Shown piece by piece: positions 29,865-37,319 of a stretch of 64,000 nt of DNA. The number at the start of each line of letters is the position of its first letter. The first letter of the stretch is position 1. The position numbers and the translations under genes are program-made. The DNA comes from Shewanella waksmanii ATCC BAA-643 (lineage in GTDB: Bacteria; Pseudomonadota; Gammaproteobacteria; Enterobacterales; Shewanellaceae). The stretch is taken from positions 1 to 64,000 of the forward strand of contig NZ_JAEH01000007.1 of NCBI RefSeq assembly GCF_000518805.1, written 5' to 3'. Below the pieces are notes generated by a model, which saw only the letters and a list, made by a program, of their open reading frames with translations, did not search any database and was not told where the DNA came from.

Positions 29865-31913
29865 ATGAAAAAAACTGCACTCATTCTCGCGTTAGCGGCA
29901 TCAGGCATGATGACTTCTGTCAACGCCCAAGCTGCTGAGCCTTTTAAGGTTCAGGACCTTGTCAAACTTAATAAGCTTCATTCAGCTACTTTAGCCAACT
30001 CTGGTGATAAAGTTGTCTACGCTGTTAAAAATATTGATAGCAATGGTGATGCTAGCTCTGATCTGTATATTCAAAGCGTAAATGGTGGGGATGCCAAAAA
30101 GCTGACCTCTGTAGCTGGTACTGAGCACAGTGTGGCATTTGCCGCCGACGACAAGTCTATCTACTTTTTGGCCGCACGTGATGGTTCAAGCCAGTTATAT
30201 CAGCTTGCGCTTGATGGTGGCGAAGCACAGAAGGTGTCTAATTTACCGTTAGATGTCGAGGGCTTTAAGTTGTCACAAGATGGCAGCCAGGTCGTGATGA
30301 ACATGCGGGTATTCCCAGATTGTAAAGACATCAAGTGTTCGGTAGAGCGTTTTGACGAGCTAGAAAACCAGACAACCACTGGCCGTGAGTACAAACAGCT
30401 AATGGTACGTCACTGGGATACGTGGAGCGATCATAGTCGCAGCCACTTGTTTGTGGCCAAGCTTAATGGTGAGCTCATTACCGATGCAATTGATGTGACC
30501 CAAGGGCTAGATACTGAAACGCCGCCACTGCCGTTTTCTGGCATGGAAGAGGTGACTTTCACCCCAGATGGGAAGCACGTTGTCTACAGCGCCAAAGCAC
30601 CGGGTAAAGATCAATCATGGATCACTAACTACGATTTATGGCAAGTCCCGGTCACTGGCGGCGATGCGGTCAACCTAACCGAAGATAATAAAGCGTGGGA
30701 TTCGCACCCAACTTACAGTGGTGATGGTCGTTATTTAGCATATTTGGCAATGAGCAAACCTGGTTTTGAAGCTGACCGTCAACGCATTATGTTAAGAGAT
30801 ACCGTTACCGGCCAAGAAAAAGAAGTGGCACCGCTGTGGGATCGTAGCCCGCACTCACTGACTTTCTCTAAAGATAACCGCACCTTATATGTTACCGCTC
30901 AAGATGTTGGTCAAGTATCTATTTTTGAGGTTAACACCCAGTTTGGCGATGTGAAGCCACTATTTAATGACGGTAGCAATAGCATTGTTGGCGTTAGCCA
31001 AGATAAGATTATCTACAGCCACAAGAGCTTAGTCGAGCCAGGCGATCTTTATACTATGTCTTTAGATGGTCAAGCGAAGCAACGCTTAACCGAAATCAAC
31101 AAAGACAAACTGGCTAAAGTAAAATTTGGTGAGTTTGAGCAATTTAGCTTTAAAGGCTGGAATAACGAAGAAGTATACGGCTACTGGATTAAGCCTACCG
31201 ACTACAAAGCCGGCAAACAGTATCCTATTGCGTTCTTGGTTCATGGTGGCCCACAAGGCTCGTTTGGTAACTCGTTTAGTAGCCGTTGGAATCCACAACT
31301 GTGGGCGGGTGCCGGCTACGGTGTAGTGATGATTGATTTCCACGGTTCTACCGGCTACGGACAAGCATTCACCGATTCTATCTCTAAAGATTGGGGCGGC
31401 AAGCCGCTTGAAGATCTGCAAAAAGGGCTAGCGGCAGTCACTAAGCAGCAAAAATGGTTAGATGGCGATCGTGCTTGCGCATTAGGCGGTTCATACGGTG
31501 GCTACATGATGAACTGGATCCAAGGTAACTGGAGCGATGGCTTTAGCTGTCTAGTGAACCACGCCGGTCTGTTTGATATGCGCTCTATGTACTATGTGAC
31601 CGAAGAGTTGTGGTTCCCAGAGTATGAGTTTGGTGGCGCGTACGAAGACAATAAAGAACTGTATGAGAAGTTTAACCCAGTTAACTATGTAGAGAACTGG
31701 AAAACACCAATGCTGGTTATCCATGGTGAGAAAGACTTCCGTGTTCCTTATGGTCAAGGCCTAGCGGCATTTACCTATATGCAACGCAACAATATTCCAT
31801 CTGAGCTATTAATTTACCCAGATGAAAACCACTGGATCTTGAATCCTGATAACCTAGAACAGTGGTACGCCAACGTACTGGGTTGGTTAGACCGCTGGAC
31901 TAAAAAAGACTAA
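29865..31913 (+). CDS. Secreted S9-family prolyl oligopeptidase / dipeptidyl peptidase
   Basis: A 682-aa exported serine peptidase. The signal peptide (KKTALILALAASGMMTSVNAQAA) precedes a beta-propeller of WD40-like repeats (about 40-400: LYIQSVNGGDAKKL, VAFAADDKSIYFLA) and an alpha/beta-hydrolase domain. Catalytic triad: Ser in GGSYGGYM (about 543), Asp in GEKDFRVP (about 622) and His in ENHWI (about 655). These enzymes remove dipeptides or cleave short peptides in the periplasm. ATG 29865 is preferred for a compact signal peptide; ATG 29853 is in frame. A terminator follows, after which the integron begins. Confidence 0.92.
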   Translation: MKKTALILALAASGMMTSVNAQAAEPFKVQDLVKLNKLHSATLANSGDKVVYAVKNIDSNGDASSDLYIQSVNGGDAKKLTSVAGTEHSVAFAADDKSIYFLAARDGSSQLYQLALDGGEAQKVSNLPLDVEGFKLSQDGSQVVMNMRVFPDCKDIKCSVERFDELENQTTTGREYKQLMVRHWDTWSDHSRSHLFVAKLNGELITDAIDVTQGLDTETPPLPFSGMEEVTFTPDGKHVVYSAKAPGKDQSWITNYDLWQVPVTGGDAVNLTEDNKAWDSHPTYSGDGRYLAYLAMSKPGFEADRQRIMLRDTVTGQEKEVAPLWDRSPHSLTFSKDNRTLYVTAQDVGQVSIFEVNTQFGDVKPLFNDGSNSIVGVSQDKIIYSHKSLVEPGDLYTMSLDGQAKQRLTEINKDKLAKVKFGEFEQFSFKGWNNEEVYGYWIKPTDYKAGKQYPIAFLVHGGPQGSFGNSFSSRWNPQLWAGAGYGVVMIDFHGSTGYGQAFTDSISKDWGGKPLEDLQKGLAAVTKQQKWLDGDRACALGGSYGGYMMNWIQGNWSDGFSCLVNHAGLFDMRSMYYVTEELWFPEYEFGGAYEDNKELYEKFNPVNYVENWKTPMLVIHGEKDFRVPYGQGLAAFTYMQRNNIPSELLIYPDENHWILNPDNLEQWYANVLGWLDRWTKKD

Positions 31914-31928
31914 GCGTGAAAGAAATCA

Positions 31929-31958
31929 AAAGCCCGCATATTGCGGGCTTTTTTTTTG
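31929..31958 (+). terminator. Intrinsic terminator of the S9 peptidase gene
   Basis: AGCCCGCA / TGCGGGCT stem with a 3-nt loop, followed by a run of nine T. It marks the left edge of the integron island. Confidence 0.92.
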
Positions 31959-31994
31959 ATTAGTATTAGGTGCTGCATAATTGGGTTAATACTA

Positions 31995-32954
31995 TTAAAG
32001 TGTATCTAGTGGACTAACGGTTCCCGCATAATGCTGACCAAGTACGTGAGTATAGATTTGTGTGGTACTAACATCGTTGTGTCCTAACAGCTCCTGGACG
32101 GTTCTTATATCTGTTCCGGTTTGTAAAAGATGAGTGGCAAAAGAGTGCCTGAATGTATGGCAATTGATTTTTTTATGTAAGCGAGAACTCTTTACCGCCT
32201 GTTGAAGAGATTTTCTTATCGTACTGTCATGACGATGGTGTCGACAAGGCGTTTTAGTTACTGGGTGTTCGCAAATACGAATTGATGGAAAGAGATACAT
32301 CCATGCAGCCTGACGATAAGCACTAGGATACTTTTTAGCTATCGCATTGGGTAAAGAGGGACCATAGCCGTTACTGTTGTCTCCTTGTTGTAGTTGAATC
32401 GACTTATCAATGTAGCTTCTTAGCCTACTACAGCATGTTTTGCTTAATAGTGTCTGCCTGTCTTTTTTGCCTTTACCGTCCCGAATAGTCAATGATAAGT
32501 TATCCAGATTAATATCCTTTAGTCTTAACCTTAAACACTCATTGACTCTCATACCGCTACCATAGAGCATTTCAATAACCAATTTTGCGGTTCCATTCAT
32601 ATGAGACAATATCTGAGAAACTTCCCTAGGGGATAATACTGTGGGTAAGGTACGTTGCTTTGTTGCTAAGCTAAAACCTAAAACACCAAGTTCAACTTTG
32701 AGACATTGCTGATATAGAAATACTAGTGAATTGAGTGCGACTTTTTGCGTATTCACTGCCACGTTTTGGCTGTTAGCTAACCAACTCAAGAAATTTTTCA
32801 CATCGATCGCTCCAAGGTTTTCTGGATGCGTTTTCTGATGGTAAAGAATATATCTTTTGATCCAGTATAAGTACGCTTTTTCTGTCCGTAGGCTATAACC
32901 TCGTAAGCGAATGGCTTGTCGTACCGATTCTAAAAAAGGGCTTGTGTGATTCAT
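31995..32954 (-). CDS. intI: Integron integrase (chromosomal integron)
   Basis: A 319-aa tyrosine recombinase that exchanges gene cassettes between attI and attC sites. Catalytic residues: Arg136 in GSGMRVNE, His-x-x-Arg in CHTFRHSFATH and Tyr301 in TTQIYTH. The integron-specific extra helix is present (KKYPSAYRQAAWMYLFPS), which separates IntI from XerC/D and phage integrases. The frame is complete, so it is probably functional. It is transcribed away from the cassette array, as expected, with a LexA box 20 bp upstream. The sequence style is that of Shewanella chromosomal integrases (SonIntIA type). Confidence 0.96.
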   Translation of the reverse strand: MNHTSPFLESVRQAIRLRGYSLRTEKAYLYWIKRYILYHQKTHPENLGAIDVKNFLSWLANSQNVAVNTQKVALNSLVFLYQQCLKVELGVLGFSLATKQRTLPTVLSPREVSQILSHMNGTAKLVIEMLYGSGMRVNECLRLRLKDINLDNLSLTIRDGKGKKDRQTLLSKTCCSRLRSYIDKSIQLQQGDNSNGYGPSLPNAIAKKYPSAYRQAAWMYLFPSIRICEHPVTKTPCRHHRHDSTIRKSLQQAVKSSRLHKKINCHTFRHSFATHLLQTGTDIRTVQELLGHNDVSTTQIYTHVLGQHYAGTVSPLDTL

Positions 32955-32973
32955 TTTCTAACCTCAATAAAGG

Positions 32974-32989
32974 CTGTATGTTTATACAG
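32974..32989 (-). promoter_or_regulatory. LexA (SOS) box in the intI promoter
   Basis: CTGTATGTTTATACAG fits the gammaproteobacterial LexA consensus CTGT-N8-ACAG exactly. It ends 20 bp before the integrase start, where LexA would block transcription. SOS control of integron integrases is established in Vibrio and mobile integrons. Confidence 0.88.
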
Positions 32990-33270
32990 TATTATCGTAT
33001 TATTTAAAAAATCAAGGCATGTATGACTTTTCAATTCTCGGTTTGCTATTGCGGGGTGTAAATAAGTTGTGTAAATTCAGTAATATGAAAGTGTGCAACC
33101 TTGAGTTATTGAGATAATAGGAAAGCAAAGCGTGCATGCGCGTTTCTACCGAAAGTGTATTGAATACAATTTTGCAGGTTCTTTGTTATTGAGTTGTTTT
33201 GAATAGATTTTTAGCTGAAATTTGACTGCACGCTTTTTCAACCGGGCTTGGCAAAACGCGCAAGCCTTAT

Positions 33271-33288
33271 ATACAAATGTTAGCCTTA
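33271..33288 (+). other. Putative attI core site
   Basis: GTTAGCC at 33279-33285 fits the core-site consensus GTTRRRY at six of seven positions and lies between intI and the first cassette gene. Recombination after G 33279 would make the first cassette 33280-33919. The 33000-33278 stretch holds the rest of the attI region and presumably the cassette promoter Pc; no -35/-10 pair could be fixed with confidence. Confidence 0.6.
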
Positions 33289-33344
33289 CTTGAAACGGTA
33301 AGCATTTGTCTCAATATAAGAGTTTTAATTTACAGGAAGTAAAA

Positions 33345-33833
33345 ATGTATAATTTAGGTGATGTTCTCTCTATCCAATATACCGGATTTAAACACTATGG
33401 TATTTACATTGGAAACAATACTCTCATTCATAACTCAAAGAAATTTTTCAAAGTCGAAGAAATCTCATTAGAAGATTTTAAAGACGGAAAAGAGCCAAAA
33501 CTAAGTAGTATTAAATCTTCGAGTCCTGAATTATCTATTCAGCGAGCTAAAAAATTCCTAGGTATTCCATACGGCTTATTCTCAGAAAACTGTGAACACT
33601 TTGTACGCGTAGTCTGCGGCTTAGAGAAAGAAAGTACTCAGGTGCAAAAGTATTTAATTACAGCTCTTGGCACAGGAGTATTATTGAAATCAGATAATAC
33701 TATTGTGCAAGCAGCAGGTGGAGCTGCAGCTATAGGGGCTTTACTTACTTCTAGTGAAAAAAGCCCTGTCAAAAATTCAGCTGTACTCGCTTGTTTAGCT
33801 GCGGGTATAGCATTCTTAGCAACGCAAGGCTAA
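33345..33833 (+). CDS. Integron cassette protein, LRAT/NlpC-P60-like with hydrophobic tail
   Basis: A 162-aa product of the first cassette. The N-terminal 95 residues look like an LRAT (H-rev107-like) papain-fold domain: GDVLSIQYTGFKHYGIYIG with His17, a second His at 29, and NCEHFVR with Cys83, the His-His-Cys arrangement of the family. The C-terminal part (about 104-162) is Gly/Ala-rich and hydrophobic (AAGGAAAIGALL, AVLACLAAGIAFLA), suggesting membrane insertion. The start is ATG 33345 with AGGAAG upstream; the frame extends to a TTG at 33306. LRAT proteins are acyltransferases or thiol hydrolases acting on lipids; a defensive or lipid-modifying role here is inference. The stop codon lies in the attC. 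Confidence 0.75.
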   Translation: MYNLGDVLSIQYTGFKHYGIYIGNNTLIHNSKKFFKVEEISLEDFKDGKEPKLSSIKSSSPELSIQRAKKFLGIPYGLFSENCEHFVRVVCGLEKESTQVQKYLITALGTGVLLKSDNTIVQAAGGAAAIGALLTSSEKSPVKNSAVLACLAAGIAFLATQG

Positions 33834-33925
33834 CAAGTTGCTTAAACGGACAAAAAACAGTTGGCTTTTGCTCGTTCCTCGCTATTTTAGCCAACAATTT
33901 TTAGCCGCTTAGCAAAGCGTTAGAA
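33828..33925 (+). other. attC site of cassette 1
   Basis: About 98 bp with inverted outer core sites GGCTAAC (33828-33834) and GTTAGAA (33919-33925). Internal arms GTTGGCT / AGCCAAC pair with each other, and AGCCGCTTAGCAAAGCG forms the other arm. It folds as an imperfect hairpin, as attC sites do, and closely resembles the site at 34316-34416. The cassette end falls at 33919/33920. Confidence 0.92.
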
Positions 33926-33932
33926 GACTACG

Positions 33933-34346
33933 ATGATATACGAACCTAAGGTGCTATTAATTGAATCACCATATAAATCAGATCGCAGCACGATAGTTGA
34001 TGAAGTTAAACTGTCAGATAACGGTTTAGATATTATTGTTGATTCAGATAATTGGAAAATCAAAGTTAATTTTGATGCAACATGGGGCTTTAGAGTTCTT
34101 GATGAAGGTGACTTAGGTGAGTTTTGGTCTGAGTGCGATTTAACTAAAGGTTGGTGTTTTGAAGTTATTGAAGGTGGCTGGAATTCTTTAGAAAAAACAC
34201 GAGATCACTTCGTAACAGGTAAGCTTTGTGAACCGCATGAGTACCTTATTATTGGTTTAAATGAGTGCGTATCAATTCTAGCTCATGAGCCTCCAATGAT
34301 TACTGAGCTAGCGTCTTCTAACAAGTCGTTAAAGCAGGACAAATAA
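33933..34346 (+). CDS. Integron cassette protein of unknown function (cassette 2)
   Basis: A 137-aa acidic soluble protein (MIYEPKVLLIESPYKSDR), with many Asp/Glu/Trp residues and no signal peptide or TM segment. Its start follows the cassette boundary by 13 bp and its stop lies inside the next attC, the usual compact cassette layout. No family is recognised. The size, acidity and mainly beta pattern resemble many immunity-type or antitoxin-type cassette proteins, but no motif proves this. Confidence 0.75.
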   Translation: MIYEPKVLLIESPYKSDRSTIVDEVKLSDNGLDIIVDSDNWKIKVNFDATWGFRVLDEGDLGEFWSECDLTKGWCFEVIEGGWNSLEKTRDHFVTGKLCEPHEYLIIGLNECVSILAHEPPMITELASSNKSLKQDK

Positions 34347-34416
34347 CAGTTGGCTTTTGCTCCTGCGTCGCTTATTTTAGCCAACATATTATTTGCCTCT
34401 TAACGAGGCGTTATGT
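34316..34416 (+). other. attC site of cassette 2
   Basis: About 101 bp bounded by TTCTAAC (34316-34322) and GTTATGT (34410-34416), with the internal pair GTTGGCT / AGCCAAC shared with the first attC. The cassette boundary is 34410/34411, so cassette 2 spans 33920-34410. Confidence 0.92.
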
Positions 34417-34436
34417 GCCAAGGAGAGTCTTGCATT

Positions 34437-34853
34437 ATGTTAGGGGAAATAATTCTAGTAGATGACCTCAAGCCAGCTGAACTATTGGCCGAGGTTGCAC
34501 CGTACGAATCTCGTGCAAGCCAAACATGGAAGCAACTAAACGAATTTCATTTCGAAAGCTTATTTCAGATAGTTAGTGGCTCGCCCGAAGAAAGCTTTAA
34601 AGACGACATTAAAGTTCATACTGCTGATGATGGTGAAGTTTGGTTGGTTGTCATTTCAAATGACTTTCGAGATTTATTGGCGAGTCAATCACCTGAAAAT
34701 TATCAAGAGACTGCCAATAAATGGGCTGTCACAGATGAATTCAAGTGGGGATGGGATAAAGCTGATATTTTGAGTCTTTATGGCGATCTCTGTGCAATGG
34801 CTCAAAAAGCTAAGCTCAAAAAGCAAGCACTTGTATATTGGGGTCGACTTTAA
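34437..34853 (+). CDS. Integron cassette protein of unknown function (cassette 3, attC lost)
   Basis: A 138-aa soluble acidic protein (MLGEIILVDDLKPAELL... FKWGWDKADILSLYGDL). ATG 34437 has AGGAGA 10 bases upstream; an in-frame ATG at 34413 directly at the cassette border lacks an SD. No domain is recognised. The cassette begins at 34411, but no attC follows: the RAYT element begins 15 bp after the stop. The cassette is therefore no longer mobile by itself. Confidence 0.7.
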   Translation: MLGEIILVDDLKPAELLAEVAPYESRASQTWKQLNEFHFESLFQIVSGSPEESFKDDIKVHTADDGEVWLVVISNDFRDLLASQSPENYQETANKWAVTDEFKWGWDKADILSLYGDLCAMAQKAKLKKQALVYWGRL

Positions 34854-34895
34854 AGGAAGAAATATATAGACAGCCATCGTTAATGGCGTAGATGA

Positions 34896-34939
34896 CAACC
34901 TCCAACTATGCTTTATTTGCGCATATAACAAGGAGGTTG
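34896..34939 (+). promoter_or_regulatory. Hairpin sequestering the RAYT ribosome-binding site
   Basis: CAACCTCC (34896-34903) is exactly complementary to GGAGGTTG (34932-34939), which contains the very strong SD just before ATG 34941. In the mRNA the 8-bp stem would hide the SD, predicting poor translation unless it is opened. Such self-repression is common for transposases of the IS200 type. Confidence 0.7.
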
Positions 34940-34940
34940 C

Positions 34941-35918
34941 ATGCCAAGGCCAAGACGAACCCTCATTAGTCTCGAAGACACACCTTATTATCATTGCTGC
35001 AGTCGCGTTGTACGACGGGCTTTCTTATGCGGTGACGATAAATACACTGGCAAGAATTATGACCACCGCCGTGGTTGGGTAGAAACTCAAATCTTGAAGC
35101 TCACCGAAGTGTTTGCAATTGACGTGGCGGCTTATGCAGTGATGAGCAACCACCTTCATATCGTGCTCCATATTGATGTTGAACAAGTTAATGCCTGGTC
35201 AGATAGGGGAGTCGTACTGCAATGGCATAAGCTGTTTAAAGGGACTGAATTAACGCAGAAATTCGCCAAAGGTGAAGTGATAGAAGAATACGCTGTTGCT
35301 CAGCTAAAATACCTGATTGCGACGTATCGCTCGCGCCTTTGCGATATTAGCTGGTTTATGAGGTGTCTAAATGAGCCTATCGCAAGACAAGCTAATCTAG
35401 AAGATAACTGCACAGGACATTTCTGGGAAGGACGATTTAAATCACAAGCGCTGCTTGATGAAGCAGCTGTATTGGCCTGTATGGCCTATGTCGAACTTAA
35501 TCCGATACGGGCTAAAATGGCGACCACACCTGAGCAATCAGACTTCACTAGTATCAAGCTCAGAGTCAAAGCTGCGCTCAAGGGAGAGCAACCTAAACGC
35601 CTTTTACCTTTCATTGGTAATGAACGCGCCAAACAACCCAAAGGCATCGCTTTCTCTCTTCAAGACTACCTAGTATTGGTTGACGAAACAGGTAGGGTGA
35701 TTCGAGACGATAAGCGAGGCGCGATTGATTCAAAGGCTTGTGACATACTGAGTAGGCTAAACATCCCCTCAGCTAATTGGCTTAAAATCGTCACAGAATT
35801 TGGACAACTCTTTCATGGACCTGTGGGGACATTAGAGGAGTTTAGCCATTACTGTGAACATCTAAACAAGCGAAGGCGGCATTTCTCCAGTAGTTGCCAG
35901 TTTATGCCTGCAAACTAA
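34941..35918 (+). CDS. REP-associated tyrosine transposase (Y1/IS200-like)
   Basis: A 325-aa HUH single-strand transposase of the RAYT group. The N-terminal MPRPRRTLISLEDTPYYHCCSR and the histidine motif SNHLHIVLH (HUH) are present, and the family block GHFWEGRFKSQ...YVELNPIRA follows. The catalytic Tyr is probably in LKYLIATYRSRL. A C-terminal extension of about 110 residues goes beyond the shortest RAYTs. Expression is probably limited by the SD-sequestering hairpin. A decayed second copy of the 3' half lies at 39116-39433. The frame is intact, so it may be active. Confidence 0.9.
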   Translation: MPRPRRTLISLEDTPYYHCCSRVVRRAFLCGDDKYTGKNYDHRRGWVETQILKLTEVFAIDVAAYAVMSNHLHIVLHIDVEQVNAWSDRGVVLQWHKLFKGTELTQKFAKGEVIEEYAVAQLKYLIATYRSRLCDISWFMRCLNEPIARQANLEDNCTGHFWEGRFKSQALLDEAAVLACMAYVELNPIRAKMATTPEQSDFTSIKLRVKAALKGEQPKRLLPFIGNERAKQPKGIAFSLQDYLVLVDETGRVIRDDKRGAIDSKACDILSRLNIPSANWLKIVTEFGQLFHGPVGTLEEFSHYCEHLNKRRRHFSSSCQFMPAN

Positions 35919-36131
35919 GTTCAAATGCTCACATTTCTCCTAACTCCTCAGCGCTTTTAGCAGAGTTAATATCCCTTGCGCTAAAAACAGCATTTAGCGC
36001 CTGATTTTGCCGATTTAGGCTGATTTCCAATGTGTATTTTTATTAAGCACCGTTTTTTAAGGTGTTTAACTGCTTTGACCTTGAACAGCTCGCAGTAATC
36101 TTACTATGTTGTTGATTAATAATGGCTGGCT

Positions 36132-36480
36132 TATGTTTTTGCCTTTTTCACTTTGGCGATAGGGAATAACGAACTTAGAATCCATGATACGGACATCGTG
36201 ACCATGTTTAGTAAACTCCCTTGCCCAATAGTGTGCAAGGGAGCAAGCTTCCATGCCGATAATACAAGGTGGTATTGGGCAATTTTAGCTAAGAGCTTGT
36301 TTCTTTTAACTGTTTGCTTTAGTTTGGTTTTACCGTATTCATCAACACCGTGAATACTAAAAATTAATTTGGCTAAATCGATGCCAATTGCTTTAATTAA
36401 GGACATATGGACTCTCCTTGATTGAATGTTTGCACTTTCAATATGGCACATAGTGGCCATTTGGTAAGGGGAGTCCATAT
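36132..36480 (-). mobile_element. IS110-family (IS1111-like) element remnant
   Basis: The 5' part of an IS110-type element: transposase start at 36406 (minus strand) plus the upstream end. At its inner side it is cut by the RAYT element at 36131/36132; the rest of the transposase is nowhere in the window. Upstream of the start lie inverted arms (ATATGGACTCTCCTT near 36405 and AAGGGGAGTCCATAT at 36466-36480). It abuts an attC-like core site at 36486, as expected of IS1111 members that target attC sites. Confidence 0.7.
36135..36406 (-). pseudogene. IS110-family transposase, frameshifted and truncated
   Basis: From ATG 36406 the frame reads MSLIKAIGIDLAKLIFSIHG (first Asp of the DEDD nuclease), then shifts near 36275. 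The other frame continues PPCIIGMEACSLAHYWAREF (Glu of the motif) and HGHDVRIM...VIPYRQSEK. After about 90 codons the homology stops exactly at the RAYT element end. Both a frameshift and a 3' truncation make it non-functional. Confidence 0.85.
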
Positions 36481-36485
36481 CATTC

Positions 36486-36492
36486 GTTATGC
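36486..36492 (+). other. Orphan attC/attI-type core site
   Basis: GTTATGC preceded by TTC resembles the end of an attC; the cassette 2 attC ends GTTATGT. It marks the probable left border (36486/36487) of a fourth cassette. The rest of the site is missing and replaced by the IS110 end. Confidence 0.5.
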
Positions 36493-36537
36493 GTAAAAAT
36501 GCGACTACGCATCGACAATTAAGGGGGGGGAAGAGAA

Positions 36538-37269
36538 ATGGTCTGCTATGTGCACAAATCACAAAAAAATGAAAATCAATCTGCGGTAAATAGCGTTAAT
36601 AGAAAGCACGGTTCTAATGATTCAACATTTCAATTTGTAGACAACCGGCCTGAAGCTGTTGCACAAAAAAGAATTCAGAGAATGATCAACAGCAATAAAC
36701 AGTACAGTGCTTCCCCGGTTAATACAAAGGTGGCAGATAACAACTCAACAATTCAAAGAGCCATCCAGTTTGAAGATAAATTAATGACTTCTATGCAGGA
36801 AGTCGCGTTGGACGATGAAACATGGACGTTTTACATAAATTTAGATTCCGAAACCAAAGAACTGTTTAGGGATTTTGTGTCCGACTCAACACATACAGTC
36901 CAATATACAACCTTTTTAAGCTGGATGGATACGCAATCCAAAAAGACTGTTTCTGAGGTCGTTGAAAGAATGCGCATTGAGCTAGCGAGATGGTATAACG
37001 GGACTGACGACGTAGCTAGAGATAGGAGATTTGATACCGGGTTTAACGGTGTTGGTAACAGAAATGCTGAAGTTTCACCGGAAACACTTGATAAGTTAAA
37101 GCAGTTGTGGAATAAAAATAACTTCCGTATTCCGCTAAATACAACAATGAGAAATGCTTGGTCGCAAAGTAACGGTGCTCGGACTGGCGATCGCATGCAT
37201 GACTTTTTGGTTGAAAACACCCATCCTCATAAAGCACTTTTTAATTTTCATATTGAGGTTAAACGATGA
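36538..37269 (+). CDS. Putative secreted/polymorphic toxin-like cassette protein with VDNRPEA leader
   Basis: A 243-aa protein. Residues 33-50 (FVDNRPEAVAQKRIQRMI) match the N-terminal motif DNRPEAxxQRKLQ found at the start of many polymorphic-toxin and contractile-injection-associated proteins that usually continue into DUF4157. A second similar stretch (VADNNSTIQR) follows at about 66-75. There is no DUF4157 HExxH and no signal peptide. The remaining 160 residues are an unrecognised, mixed-charge domain ending HDFLVENTHPHKALFNFHIEV, which could be the effector domain. SD GGGGAAGAG lies within a G8 run upstream. It sits in a putative integron cassette with a divergent attC. Toxin function is inference from the leader alone. 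Confidence 0.6.
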   Translation: MVCYVHKSQKNENQSAVNSVNRKHGSNDSTFQFVDNRPEAVAQKRIQRMINSNKQYSASPVNTKVADNNSTIQRAIQFEDKLMTSMQEVALDDETWTFYINLDSETKELFRDFVSDSTHTVQYTTFLSWMDTQSKKTVSEVVERMRIELARWYNGTDDVARDRRFDTGFNGVGNRNAEVSPETLDKLKQLWNKNNFRIPLNTTMRNAWSQSNGARTGDRMHDFLVENTHPHKALFNFHIEVKR

Positions 37270-37319
37270 TTAGTTGAATGAATAAATTGAATATTAGAGA
37301 TGTTTACAGTGATGGTGAC

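Larger units (their letters stand above)
34868..36131 (+). mobile_element. RAYT (Y1 transposase) element, full copy
   Basis: Boundaries are inferred by comparison with the deleted copy at 39095-39645: similarity starts and stops at the same ends. The ends are imperfect inverted repeats (AGACAGCCATCGTTAAT at the left; the right end reversed reads AGCCAGCCATTATTAAT; 14 of 17 match). The left end also forms a small hairpin, GCCAT-CGTTA-ATGGC. The element carries one transposase gene plus about 210 bp of 3' non-coding sequence (35919-36131) shared with the second copy. It joins the end of cassette 3 to an IS110 transposase stump. Confidence 0.75.
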
